A stretch of DNA of 64,000 nt from Lineus longissimus (taxonomy: Eukaryota > Nemertea > Pilidiophora > Heteronemertea > Lineidae): positions 17,748,437 through 17,812,436 of the forward strand of contig NC_088313.1 in NCBI RefSeq assembly GCF_910592395.1, read 5' to 3'. Below the pieces are notes generated by a model. That model was not told where the DNA came from and searched no databases. It saw only the letters and a list, made by a program, of their open reading frames with translations. Position 1 is the stretch's first letter, and each line of letters opens with the position of its first letter. A program made the position numbers and the translations under genes. Positions 33,847 through 47,299 of this stretch are shown piece after piece.

Positions 33847-36161
33847 CTATTTTGGTTTCGTCTCTTGATCCGAAACATTCCGAATATAGATGGCGTCCTC
33901 TGCTGGTTTCTCTACGTTATCCATCTCCATCATGTAGGAAGATGCAATCGCTAAGGCTGTGCCATCGTGGCTGAATGACAGGGAGGCAATGCTGGTCGGG
34001 TACCTGAAACGGATAAGAACAAAACTTTTACCTATCATTGCTGCGCTTATCAAATTTGATGATTCTGTCCTACACCTGTCTTCTAAATTACCTCATCTTT
34101 GTCTCAAAGTGATGATATAGGCCACTCAAGATTTGAAACTGAATTCCAGAGAGCAAAAGTTTTACTCACCTGTGAAACTGACAGAGTCGTTTCTTGTTGA
34201 AACCATCCCAAACATTGACAAAACCATCCGACCCTCCAGTGGCAAATGTGTTGTATAGGCTGTGGAAGGCGATGGAATTCACAGGGTAGATCTTCTCCAT
34301 TCCATCCTCCTTGATACGATGGCATTTGAAAGCATACTTCTTCTTTTGAACCTCAGGGCTTGGGTCGAGATATTCAACTGCTACACGACCTATTGAGAAA
34401 AGTAAAGACTGTAGTTAAGTAGAAAGCTAGAAAAATCTACTTAACGTATGTTGCCAATGAGGCAAATTTCTCCTTCAGTGTTGCTATTGGTAATCTTAAA
34501 ATCTCAAGTCTATGACAGTCATGAAGTTGGCAAGTTTATCAAATGCTCCTCACTTACCCTCTATAGAGCTTAGGACATATCCTTGTTTGTTCGGGAAGGT
34601 TCGAATACATCTTGTCTGGTACTTTAAACTGGACTCTCTTTTTTGTTGTACATATCCCATATTTCGTAGATCCCAAACTAAAACTTTGCGGAGTGCTGTA
34701 CCAACAACTAACTGATTACCAGTAACCCCAATGGTATAGACCTGATGAAAAAAGAAGATGACAACAAAATAAGAGCATTTTGGGAACTGTTTTTGACTTA
34801 TCAACACTTATGTACTGAAAATGGGGAACTTTTTTCAAGGCTTAGATATTCTGAGAACATGTAGTCATCAAGTGGAAGTTCCTACAATGAAACAAACACT
34901 GTTAGACCCCCATCTTATAGTCATACATGTACATGTACCAATCTCATCTCAGGAGGAATATAATTAGGTTACGTGTATCGCTACCAATATAGGGAACTAA
35001 CCAGATAAAATTGCTATGCTTTCTGTGTGTAGACTGTAACATATCATTCACATATTCCCTCTTTCATACAAATCAGCAGATATTACATGTAAGTGGAAGA
35101 ACAGGGCATCAAAATATTGCCACCACTTCAAATCCATGCTTACTCCTGGTAAGCAGCACTTACCCTTTCTGGTTGTGAATACGACCCCACGAGACATGGT
35201 GCACGGGGATCCCATAGTTTTATTGTTGAATCCCAGCTTCCAGTCACAATATAATTCAGCTCTGAACAGTATTCCACGCATCGCACTGCATCAGCATGTC
35301 GGCCAATAGTTGTTTCTGAAAGTGAAAGAAGTAAAGTTTATCATGTTTATTCAAAACCTTTTGCTAAACAGCCAAGAAATGGTGCTTTTCACAAGATAAC
35401 ATTGCTGATGTAACACGGGAATACAGCTTTTTGCCCCTCGACGATATATTGATACCATAAATGCTTAATTGTATTGTACAGACTGATAATGAGATTATTC
35501 CTATCCGAACAAGGCCCTCTCAAAAACCACCTGAGCTCTCCAAAAAACTTAACGTGGAAGTGTGTTTCGTATGGGTTAGTGGCCCTGAATGATACCATCT
35601 TGGAAATGGAATATCAAATTCAGAGAAAAGAAGCTTCAAGCCTACCTTGATGAGTATTTAGATCAAAAGCTTTCAGCTGGTGGTCCAAACCTCCACTGTA
35701 ACTGTGGACAGCATCCTGAAAATTGAGGTTGTTTTTTAGTTTTAAAACTTTGCAATCATTTCGAACTGATATCGTTCATCAACATTGCACATTATCATAA
35801 GATCCAAATATGTTTAAGTTCTAATTTCAGCTGATAAAGAGAATGAAGCCAGAGCAAGTCCAGCATGATGCGGATGTGATCCATCCAATCCAAGGGGCAA
35901 TCACCTTCCATTCCAAGAAGATTCTCACAATATTTGGGATTTAAGTTTTACTTTTTTTCTTACATAAAAGCAACAGTCCAATACGGGTTCACCATGGTTG
36001 AATCGTAACCTCCTCTTGTTCTCAATAACATCATAGAGGTGGACGTGACTATCCCAGGAAGAGGCCAGCAGAAATTGCGACGAGGTTGGACTGAACTTGA
36101 TGGCTGTGATCCCATCATCTGGGGCATCGGCTAACTTGAACTCATTTGGCTGGTCTGTCAT
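33847..36161 (-). CDS. BUB3: Mitotic checkpoint protein BUB3
   Basis: Exons: 36161-35964, 35715-35646, 35315-35164, 34741-34558, 34389-34170, 34003-33847; GT-AG throughout; total 326 aa, the family's usual size. BUB3 is a WD40 beta-propeller that brings BUB1 and BUBR1 to phosphorylated MELT repeats of KNL1 at kinetochores and supports the spindle checkpoint. Visible signatures: [20 protein letters not shown] at the N-terminus, [111 protein letters not shown] and [10 protein letters not shown] with a TKPK end. No key residue appears lost. Confidence 0.97.
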
Positions 36162-37254
36162 CTTTAAGCTTTTGCTGTAACAAGAGAATTGATTCCATTG
36201 CCACTAATTGTCTTGTTCATTGATTTTATGGTCATCTAGTGTGTGACTTTGGGCACAAGTCACTTGTCCATCTTATTGATGGGTCATCTCGAGTATATAT
36301 GGTCCTTGGAAATCAGTCTTGTCTTAGTGTTTATGAGTCATCTACAGTGTGACCTCGGGCAAGTCATTTGGCTACCTATATTCATTGGTTATATGGCACT
36401 GCACGAAGTTGGTTGGAATAGCGAGTTAATTTTGTTATAGTAGGCCTATACTACTATTACTGAGATAGGTATTCTAGCTAGGATATGTTATAATTAGAAT
36501 ATACTCTTGCTTGGCGCTGGTTTAGCTTAAAGTGCTGTGGTACAGCCTAGAAGCAGTGTCATCATTGGCGAAATCGACCAAAGTTTGTGAGGGGCTGAGT
36601 TTCGTCCACAAATAGATCTGTTTACACACTATGGCAATGGCGTATTGCAGGTACACGTCAACGGGTCATTGTCGGACGTCAGTTCGCCAAGAAAACCAAA
36701 GGAATCGAAGGATTCATTGAACTCATCAACACATCATTAGTTTTCAGTGAAGTTCAATTGTATTCCTAGATAAATCACTTTGGTATGTAGAGAGTAAGAT
36801 TACAATTAACTCACGTTAAAGTTTGAGTTCCGGGGAGGTAAGAGTTGTCAGTTGGTTTAGGGGCGCAATGACCTAGCTTATAGCGAGCAATTAGTACACT
36901 AAAGTTTCAGTGATGGACGTACAATATGCGTAGCCTATATTACGCCGCGCCTACGGTAATCAGGTGATAGGCGCCTAGTTGCAAGTAATTGGCATTTTAG
37001 AGTCATATTTCGTGTTATAATAACTCAAAATTGATTCATGAAAAAGGCAGTAGGGCAAATATTAAGCAATTAGCAAACAGTAATTGAAAAAATGTAATTG
37101 TATTGTTTTTAGACACTATATTAGGCCCTATATACATTTTTGGCTGTAGGTAGGCCTATGACGTTGCAGGCAGCATAACTCAAATATCTAAAATCTAAAT
37201 AACAAGGGAAAAGAAACGCATTATAAAAATAAAATATAAAGTAAAAAAGAAAAA

Positions 37255-37350
37255 GGAAAAGAAAAATGTTGTCCACAACCGGATTCGAACTCGCGACCTT
37301 TGGATCGAACATCGTATTCTGCCATTTCGATCGAGCGCTCTTCCAAACTG
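37255..37350 (-). mobile_element. tRNA-like SINE head or tRNA pseudogene
   Basis: On the minus strand AGTTTGGAAGAGCGCTCGAT resembles a tRNA D-arm/A-box and CGCGAGTTCGAATCCGG a T-arm/B-box about 50 nt later. The T-stem and acceptor stem do not pair well, so a functional tRNA is unlikely. Confidence 0.45.
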
Positions 37351-39664
37351 CTCTAATGTTTCTAAGACGTCTGACGTCATGTATTTGTCGAAATCTGATT
37401 GGCTGAAAGTCCCTGTACAAATGAACAATGTACTGCCCGAAAGGTTCAAGGGGAAAAAAATTCGCGAGATCCCACTGCTCTTCTATCCTGTGATGTGGAA
37501 ATCTCCACTGAATTCATGAAGGTTTGTCTAATTATATGTAAATTGACGTAAACAGTTAACAGTTTTAAATTCAACAACCATTCATTTGGCGGCCACTATC
37601 CCGACTGTGGTGTAGCACCCGACTGTAACTGGCATGAAAAGGGGATACGCTGGTTATGGATGTCAGATCGTGGTTCCGTGACCCTTTGCAAACAATTTCA
37701 CTGAACGTAACCCACGCGGCGACACCAAGGACCGCTGGCTGATCTATTGATATGTTCGCAGAAGGGTGTCAAAGTCGGAGAGAAGAAGAGCCACTCTTCT
37801 CTTGTACTGTTGTAGGGGGTTCACTTGGAAGTGTTTGCATTTGTTAGCTTATAAACACAAGATTTTGATCCTTCAGTCTTGGGTTTGGCGGAGAGAACTA
37901 ATCTTACATAAGTCCCAAAACAATATCATATGTCTTTATGGCAATATTTATTATTGGGACCCAGTACAGTGCCGTTCTATCCAATATTCTTTGAGGCTGT
38001 TGGAAAGACTTCTTGTCTACAGTGCCATTCTGCCCCCTCTAAGGCATACATTGGTAACTAATGAATTGAATGCGAAATGAACGCAGTCGAACACAATGTG
38101 AATAATTCAGTCTCGGTTTCGTCGCCGAAAAGAAGGCGATATGTTACTATTTGATAATGTATATGATCATGATAATTAGGAGACCCTGTGTGGGTGTTGA
38201 TCCAATCCAACATACTTTGATGTGATTGGAGATGGAAGTTTGCCATAGTGCCTTTAAAGGTATGATAAAGACAGCATTAGTATGCTACCTGGTGCTATTC
38301 TGATGGACCGTATTGCCAGGAAAACTAAAGTGGCAGGTCTATAGTCATTTGCGTTGCGACTGTCCAAGTCAAAGGCACGTCTTGCTGAAAATTTATTGGA
38401 AGGAAATCTTGACCTTTACATGTGTTCCTGAATTTGACCATTTACTTAATCTGTCTCATGATTTCAGAGGTGACTGACCCCTCGGTTCATGAGGTGTGGA
38501 AGCGAGAATGATGAGTGCCAGTCTTCGATCAGAATGACGAGGTGACAGTGCCCAGTCACATCACAATCACATCAACATTATCAGGATGATCAGGTCACAG
38601 ATCGCCGATAATTCTGGGGAGTCGGGGGAGGCCTAATTATTATGCTCAAAATCATTTAATGATTAAATAAAGACTAGGGTAATATTATATTAACCAAACA
38701 AGTGCGAAGGAAGTGTAAGTTAATTGACTGATTCTGATTACGAGACTCAAAATGAATTTAAGTGTTTCAGAATGCAAACCATGGGCACAAAACATCATAA
38801 TTATCCTAAATCTTTTCTCAAGTTGTTGTTGGTGGTTTGCCAATGAAGACATCAAGGCTCACTCCAGATATCTACCTCTTACACCCTGTGGAGGGGTGAG
38901 TGTCCAACTCGTCTCAACAAAGGGGTTGCTGTTAGAGCATGCTACGGCCAATGTGGAATTAGTTCACAGAGGTTTATCAGAAAATGTTAAAAACATCGTG
39001 TTCAGAATTTTTATTTTTGCACGGATAAATTCAAGAAATTTATAATGTTTACAAGGTAATAACTTAATAAGTTAAGTTTTATAATAATTTGAATTCCTGA
39101 AGAATTTCGGGAGACAGTGATCAGTCAATTTCTTTTACGTTTATTGTGTCTTTTGGAGTGTTTGAGCAGGAATCGGACAACCATTTTTCGGACGTCCGAC
39201 AACTAATTACTGGACGTCTAAATAGGAGAACCTGTGTATACCGATTCGAATGACGCAATAGCGCGTAAACATCATAATCATCAATGGCATAGGCCTATGG
39301 CCCCTCTACGCGAACATGCATAAAAGTAAAGTATGCGAAAATTTCCAATTTTATACAACCGTGAAATAAAAGGATCGCGAATATTTCCAGCCTGAGGACT
39401 TTGACTTGGGGTGTGTGGTTAAAATAAGACTCTTTTTCACCAGGCGAGGGAAGCCTAAATATAGGAACTATGAACATAAGATCATGTGGTTTGCGACCAT
39501 ACGATCTTTTGTTTGCTGCTTGTTTGTTGTGGCCTTCAGTGGCTTCCTCTGCCTGTGGTGGTGAGGTCCTCTATGTATATGTTCATGGAGTGCATGAGTC
39601 TGTACATTGTACCATACACTATAGTACACCTACACTTCTAGCTGATATAGGCGTACGTTACGGG

Positions 39665-39742
39665 GAGACTGCTAAAATGTGGAATCGGGAATGATTGCAT
39701 CCTTCCTTTGCCAGTTGGCAGATTCCACATTTTAGCAGTCTC
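39665..39742. other. Perfect 22-bp inverted repeat (hairpin), 34-nt loop
   Basis: 39665-39686 (GAGACTGCTAAAATGTGGAA + TC) is the exact reverse complement of 39721-39742. Pairing stops abruptly on both outer sides. It could be a pre-miRNA-like or siRNA hairpin, or a tiny MITE. Confidence 0.6.
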
Positions 39743-40075
39743 ACATTGTCAAAACTGACAAAGCGTACCGTCGCAACTTCCAGGTGTTGTATTGTGTTTG
39801 GATGACAGTTGAATAGCTAATGGTTAGTCAGGTTATAAGATTTTGTCCCTCTTCTCGATGTACAAAAAGGTCAAAAGACAACAGGTAGAGGTTAAAAAAT
39901 TAGCCTTTTACAGTTTGGATTGCTAGAACACCCTACATTTTCACAATTTAATTATAATGTGACGAGGGTGACCAGAACTTGGAGGCCTGTTCTCTATTTG
40001 GGCCATTTAAAATATATTTACTTATTTTTTTTCATTGTATTTTGTCTTTGTCTTTTTAGGAAGTAATCTCAAGCA

Positions 40076-43000
40076 ATGGGTGACACACTAAAGAATCTCC
40101 AAGGTGTCTATGAACGCTGGGAGAATAAACCTGGCAGCAGTAGAAATGTTAATGGCTATGACCCCGCTGTAAATGCTGGCAAACAGGCATGGAGGAAAAA
40201 GTTTGGTGACAACATTGGTCCGGCACCTCATCAGCGCACCAGGCGCTACAAGAACACAATACCAACATTGGTAAGTAGAGTGAGTGACTTGGATCTGGTA
40301 GAGCTTGGGCCAGTTTTTATTCGTTGAAGAGAAAAATGAATTCTCCACTCTCTCTCTTCAGCCAAAGAACTGCCTTCTTGGTGATTTCAAGAGCCACCCA
40401 ATGAGAGCCGAGCATGCAATCTTCAAGAGGCCATTTATGGGGAGGTGCTGCAACTGTGTGCAGATAAGTCGGGTATGTTGTCTTGCTATAAATATGAATG
40501 CAAAGAAAGTCATACTAAAAAATTATGTCGATTTCCGATGAAAATGCTTTTGTGGTATTTTTGCATTTTGTCAAAACTGTTGGAACCAGAGCAATGTTGG
40601 TTGACATTCCGTCAAGCATACATGTGTGAGTATCAGATGTTTCAACTGCAACATCTGTGACTTATTTATTTGACAGAGCAAATGGGCTGGCCTATTGCCT
40701 AAAGTAAACTGAACACTAGACTTAACCCATTCTGCCTGGGTGCTGATGAGAAACAAGAGCACTCAGAAAATTTGTTGATATTGCATTGGAAGCCATGAGG
40801 TTACAGTTTTTCATTGAAAAAGTATTGAAAACCTAGTTCCCACAGGATGCTTTTTCGGATAAACGCTTCTTCAGGACTAAGTATCGTCATTGTTTTGTCG
40901 CTTTCTACTGTACATGTACTTACTTCTTAGGTGTACTTTCAGAATACCTTTTACACTGACAATGTGACGATGGCTGGCTCAATGAATATATTGCGGGTCG
41001 ATACCGAGGACAGGGGCCAAGGTTTATTTACCAATCTGTTCTGCCACATTGCGTACGTGATGAAGCGCGACATCAGTCACAAATATCCAGATATCACAAA
41101 GGCTGTGCTCAGCAGTGACAGGTACATGTAATTCAAAAAAGATTTTTGCAAAAACTTAAAGAACTTTTTTTGGTCAGAAATTTTTTTTCAATTTGAAAAC
41201 AAATTTCAGGCAGTATGGAGTGCCTTGTTGGGAACAAGTTGAACAAAATGAAAGCTGTTCGTGTTTGAATATTTTGGAATGAAGCACAAATTTTTAGCTG
41301 AGTTGCATTAGGTGTGAGGAGAGTAATGTTAGGATTCAGTTATAACAGTAAACTGCCAAATATTGCAGGTGTTGTAATTTAGGAATTTGATGGGTATGTC
41401 AATTTGATGTCACCCTTTCATCTTGCAGAATTCAAGATGCTATAGATGAAGAAGTCATAAATACTACTGAAGACGCAAAGTTGCGGTTTGATCGAGATAA
41501 TTACGAGAAAGTTAGCAAAAAGTGTCAGAAGAGGGTCACAAAGTTGCTAAAAAATATGAAAGCTGCAATATCCAGGAAACTGATCCGGTAAGTTGCTTAC
41601 AGATACATTTGTTTATCTTAATAATCATTTAGATGAGCTACAGATAGTGCAAACACCTTTGCACTGACCAACCACATCAAGTGGCTTAAGTTTCTCTTTT
41701 TGGAAATGATGCGCTGGTATTTGTTTCACAAGTGATGTAGTGATGAATATTGTTTTATCCAATTGTGTTAAGATAGTTTCAAGTTAAGTCAGTTCACTGA
41801 TTGTCTCTCTTTCAGCTTCACAGGTTGGTTCCTACTGAAGTTACTTGGCAGTCTTCTCAATTCTATAGTGGTGCATCACGGACAGATGGAAATGATCAAG
41901 AAAGCATCTCAGGTACATTTGTTAAAATTTTGACCACATGTGAAGCGTTCGTGCACACTAATACCAGTTTGCCAGCAACTGGGGAAACCCTCTCATAAAG
42001 GTGAACATTTAGGGCTGGGAAAATAAAGTTTCCAGTTGTTCATAGCATTTATATATGTATTTGCATTGTTTGTATTCTTTCAGAAACATAAGCATGTGCC
42101 TTTAATTTTCCTGCCCCTTCACCGAAGTCACTTGGATTACATCATCCTGACCTACACTCTGTTCCACTGGGATATCAGCGCCCCCTATGTAGCTGCTGGG
42201 GACAACCTCCGAATACCATTCTTCAGGTAAGTGCCTTTGAAGTTCTCATTGGTGGGACTACATGTAGTTGCTTCATATACCATCACTATACCTGCATGTT
42301 TACCAACCCAAACAGGCCAGTGAAAACATAAAATCTCTGGTGGCTGCATAGAATGACCTCGATCATTTGCCACGCACATTATCTCCATCAGAAATCTTTG
42401 TCTGCTCGGCTCCATTGACCAAACTTGTCTCACATTACCTGTTTTCGATTCAACTCGGGAAGTTTAGATTCGTAGTTCTTCTTAAACATCAGTCCAGGCT
42501 GATGGGATTGGCTTGACTGTCTCGCGCTCGACACAAATTATCATTGAGCGCAATGATAAATAATCAAACAATTTCAATTTTCTTACAGTTTCCTGATGAG
42601 AAGTCTTGGTGGCTTCTTTATTCGACGGAAATTGGATCGGCAGACAGGTAAAAAAGATGTGTTATACAGAGCAGTGCTGCAGTCCTACATGTGTGAGCTG
42701 CTGAGGGAAGGTCAATCTATTGAGTTCTTCATCGAGGGGGGAAGGTCAAGAACTGGAAAAGCCTGCTTCCCTAAGGCTGGCCTATTGTCTGTGATAGTTG
42801 ATGCATACTTAGAAGGTGAGTAGATGTATGGTTTACAAGGACATGCACTCCATGAGAAAAAAACCGACTTGCCCTGTTAACAAAAATATATCTGATCTTA
42901 ATACAAAACGTGTACTAAGTATGTGACTTGGGTATAACTTGATAACTTTTCAACTTTTCTAGGTGTCGTTCCTGATGTTTATATTGTCCCACTGAGTATC

Positions 43001-46000
43001 AGCTATGAGAAGATCTTGGATGGAAACTTCACTAATGAACAGATGGTAAGATTTGGAGAGAAAAAGCAGAAGGTTGTTGTTTGTGATGTTGGTAATTTGT
43101 TATATAATGACATACAAAGAATACAACTTTGGACATGATGAACTGCCTCGCACTAATACAGGGCGTACTGCCATATTGGATGGTAAACCAATGACCATGG
43201 ACGGCAGAATGATGGTACAACACCACACGATTATGAAATCAATCAATTGATTGACCTGAATATTTAATGATATTTTATCTTTTCACAGGGTGTCCCGAAG
43301 AATACGGAAACATTCTGGATGGCTGTGAAAGCAATTTGGAGACGGCTTAGGGCAAAGTTTGGTAATGTCCGTGTAGACTTCTGCCAGCCGTTCTCATTGC
43401 AGGTAAACTGATGTGAACCGAAATGTAACTGTCATGGTTTAGAGCACTTATAGAGCACTTTAAGACTACATATTCAAACTATGAAAGAGGCTCCTTTATC
43501 TTTGCTTTAATAGCTTTGATACATAGACCATTCAAGTTGAGAATATTGAATATAGATTTGTTCTTTGCCTCCAAAATTTCGGCCGTCATTTTTATGACTT
43601 CTGCCCAAACCTGCTTCCTCTATTTGAGAAAGTGGGGGAAGAGGACTAAACTGTTATCCTCAGACAGAGAGGAAGGTCTTTGAGGTGATTCCAGTAAAGC
43701 TGATGAATATAATTTTTCCATTTCTGGCAATTCACCCGTGACTGTTTTTTTTCAGGAGTACCTTGAAGTGGCACCAAACTTCCCTGGCATGCGCAAACTC
43801 CACTCAAGTGGCAACAACAGCAGCAACGACGAAAGCAATCCGAGTCAAGGTCAAATCCAACGGATATCGGGGAGTAGTGCATCCTTGTACGGCACAGATG
43901 TGGTCATCGAGGAACAGAGGATGATGGTGCAATCATTAGCAGAGCATATTGTTTACAGTAAGTTTTCTGAAATTTGGCTGATAAATTAGGATGGTTAAAG
44001 GTGACTTCTGACGTCACCTGAATGATTAATATGCTCGAGAAGTTAATGTATATGTTCATGTTAGAACTTAATTGAACAACCAAGACCTGTATGAATTCAC
44101 TTGGCTTTGTCATTGTGGAGGAGTTTGCTGAAGCTTCTTGACAATTTGTGACAACAATAGTCTACTTCCTTTTCCCCATATCTATGCTTACAACCTGTGT
44201 AATAATCTTTGTCTTCAATTTCAGATTCTGTGAATGCCACAGCAATAATGTCCACAAATCTGCTTGCATTTGTGCTCCTCACACAACACAGACAGGTAAG
44301 AAGACAGATATTTTCTTTGAAACACAGATATTTCATCCAGTTCATATCAGTACTTACATTTCATTTCATAGTTTACATTAGTCATGACAACAGCCCAGTA
44401 TCCTTTGTGGTGCAAATAATGTATTTAAGGGCTTTTGCAGTGATATACCAGTCTGCAGACCAATTGTAATGTCGGATTGCCTGGTCACCTTGCAGTGTTC
44501 CTCACTTTCCATTCATTACAGGGGGCGTGTCTGTCTGAAGTTGCCATGACGTTCGAGTGGTTGAAAGATGAGATCACAGTATTGAAAGGGCGTGATGTGG
44601 GCTTCACTGGTGAGACGAAGGATGTGATATTTTATGCTGCCGACGTGTTAGGGGAACAGCTGGTGTCTGTGGCGGAACCTGATGGGTAAGTTCGAATTGT
44701 TTGACACTCACTACCAGTTTTCCTCATGAAAATTATAAGGCTGCCGGGCCCCTGGCTTTGGTTGAGAGGTCATTCTTATTTAATTGCCTCTGACTGATTT
44801 CAAGAAACTCATGGTTTATGTGGTAGGCATTCATGCAATGATTATGAATCTTGCATTCACTACGTTTGCAGTTGTTCATCAGGTAAATAGAACTAATGTC
44901 AAGTAAAGCTTTCAAGTGAAACATTGCAATTTTGGCAGCTGTAAGTGTGGAAATTCGAAACTCTAATTTCTTGCAAATTTCCTTTACAGCGCTGACAAGG
45001 AGATCTTCATCAGTCCCAACCTCTCTTTACCCAACATCTTTGAGTTGGCATATTACTCAAATGTTGTGACTGCCATATTTCTCTTTGAGAGTGTTGCAGG
45101 TATGTAAAGCCTTTAGCAACATCGCACTTCTAAATTCAGGCTACTGTATTTCTTGGCCATCATTCACAGCTTCAGGAGGAAATAATGTTATTCCCTCCCG
45201 ACAGCTTTTATGCATATCAATCCATTTCCAGCTTCCTGCTGTTTAGTATGAATACATTTAAACATGTCCAAAGTTAGCTCATGCATGCGTTAGTCAGTCT
45301 GAGTCAGTCTATTTTGATTCAAAACAATAAGGATTAGATCACTGATGTTATGTGCAACTTGACACTTTTCAGCTGCTTCTACCTTGGCTTGCTCAGAAGA
45401 TATCATGACCAACTCAAGCCCTCAACCAATCTCCGTCTCGAAGAATCAACTCAGTGATAAGGTCAAGGAACTACACCAACTGCTCAAGTTTGAATTCATG
45501 TTTGCTCCGGTAAGTGTTTCTCACTCCTCAAGATGTCAGCAGTTTAGGCCAAAATTTCACTTGAAATCAAGATGCAAGGGTGTCTTAGCGCCTCTGATTT
45601 TTACATCACACTTATTGTTTTATTTCAGAGTTGTGAATCGCAGGAGATGCGGGTCCTGGACGGAATCGACATCCTCATGACCAAAGGTGTCTTCAGTGCC
45701 GAGGAGGAGAAGTATGGCACCACTGATGACCGTCGAGCTGCTCAGCGCCTGTCGTCCATGGTATCCTGGGATGATGAGGACTCCGACGAAGAGGGTTATG
45801 CTGATGAGGTGCTCAAGGTACAGAACTCGAGATGACACCGTTCTAAGATGATCACACCTTCATCCAGATCTCAATAGATGAATCTTTCTTATGTGTTCAC
45901 ATTTTTGGAGACTCACCATATCTATACAATACCATAGTGTCTGTCACTGTCATTGTCCGTCCCCATTAGGAGAAGAATAGCTTGGCAATGTGAAGGTATT

Positions 46001-46927
46001 TACTCTCTGTGTCTGTTGTTCTTTATTTGCTGTGGCATTGTTGTCTCTGGCTTCATGATCTTATGCAAATTTCACTTCATTTTCAACAGGTTGATGCAGA
46101 GAGTGACGGCTTCATCAAACATTTCCCATTCCTCCTGAATGTATTGGGTCCAATCATCGAATCATACTGGGTCACAGCCTGTCACCTTCTCAAGCTTGTC
46201 GAGGCAGACATGGAAGGTAAACAGCTAGGATTTCTCATCATTAGAGGCTTACACCATTTGTTAAAAATTTGAGATTGATAATTTGTGGTTTCATCATTAT
46301 CATGTGCCCCCTATCCCAATGCGGAATTCTACATAACACAGTATTCTCTGGGATCATTTTCAGAAACAAACTGCTTGTCTCCTTCCAAAACCAATCTTTG
46401 TACTTTGTTTGTCCTATTGTTTTACAGAGCAAGCATTTATCAAGGAGGTCCTGCGGATCGCTCAAGACAGAGTGACCAAGAACACTGCCTCGTATGGTAG
46501 GTATACAAGATACACTCCTGAACAAGTGATACCCTGCAAGAGTCGCAGCATTAAAAAGGCAGCAGGAATCTTACAACATAACACTGTCACTAACGTGAAA
46601 AGCACTTACGTTCAATTCTGATATTAATTACCCTGTCATTGTACAAAGTAATGTCACTGAACTATTAGGCTAATGATTCCATATGCAAATTATCACCATG
46701 AATACATTTTTTAAGTTTCCGAGTTTAACAAGAACACTTTCCCTTCAGCTGAGAGTGCCTCATTTGAGACGATAAAGACAGCCATGAGAAGCTTTCAACA
46801 CGAGAAGGTGTTAGAGGTGTATTACCTGAACGATGTGAGGATGATCAGCCTGTGTGATAACTACGCCAATCTCGAGGAGGTCAGCAGCTTTGTGGAAAAA
46901 GTCGAGGAATTCCGGTGCTATATGTGA
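40076..46927 (+). CDS. GPAM: Mitochondrial-type glycerol-3-phosphate acyltransferase (GPAT1/GPAM family)
   Basis: It acylates sn-glycerol-3-phosphate at position 1, the first step of glycerolipid synthesis, on the outer mitochondrial membrane. There are 18 coding exons: 40076-40270, 40362-40472, 40931-41121, 41429-41587, 41816-41912, 42084-42226, 42589-42815, 42963-43045, 43289-43402, 43756-43957, 44225-44295, 44522-44685, 44990-45099, 45373-45509, 45629-45817, 46090-46216, 46428-46496, 46749-46927. Phases match; total 855 aa against ~828 for the human protein. Acyltransferase blocks: I HRSHLD (264-269), II GGFFIRR (306-312), III FFIEGGRSRTGK (345-356), IV IVPLSISYEKIL. GRCCNC near residue 93 and FKRPFMGR upstream are GPAM-specific. 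Insertions: a Ser/Asn-rich loop after YLEVAPNFPG and an acidic DDEDSDEEGYADE stretch. A 5'UTR acceptor ends at 40059 just before the ATG. Confidence 0.95.
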
Positions 46928-47265
46928 ATAAAATGGAGAGACAGACACGGACAATATCCTGGTCTTATGCAGAAAGTTACTACATGAATGTGTCTTTTAG
47001 ATAATGGTGTACTCTGGCTGACCTTAAGCTGACCTCATGCTTGTAGCTGCACATAGCATCTACACTTTCTGAACGGGTAGAAATTATAACTGCACTGCTA
47101 ACATTTTGTCTGCATGCATATGGAACCAATTGTGGTGCTGGTGGTGCTCAACAAGTGCACTAGAAAACTTGTTTTAGTAGGTTTATAAGTCTGGTGTTAA
47201 GAATATTTCGTATCGCTCTTTTGTGTAGTTGCAGACAGCCAAAAAGATATGACATTTGTGATTTA

Positions 47266-47271
47266 AATAAA
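47266..47271 (+). terminator. Candidate GPAM poly(A) signal
   Basis: AATAAA about 340 nt after the stop codon and immediately before the satellite array; the 3'UTR would be short. Confidence 0.6.
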
Positions 47272-47299
47272 AGCTGTAAATAATAGAGAATCTAACAAA

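Larger units (their letters stand above)
36162..40059. other. Divergent upstream region shared by BUB3 (-) and the acyltransferase gene (+)
   Basis: 3.9 kb without a supported coding exon. BUB3 promoter and 5'UTR must lie near 36.2 kb, and 5'UTR exons of the GPAM gene are probably hidden between 36.5 and 40 kb. It contains a tRNA-like SINE remnant (37255-37350) and a perfect 22-bp hairpin (39665-39742). Confidence 0.5.

Noticed and set aside
17847-34938. Recurrent TACATGTACATGTA palindromes (for example 33395-33408, 34923-34938)
   Set aside because: Short simple palindromes common in many marine invertebrate genomes; no positional pattern with genes here.
37255-37350. Functional tRNA gene
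   Set aside because: A- and B-box-like blocks exist but T-arm and acceptor stems do not pair; annotated as SINE/pseudogene instead.
38752-39045. 97-residue frame upstream of GPAM
   Set aside because: A hydrophobic start suggested a signal peptide, but there is no domain, and no matching neighbouring exon.
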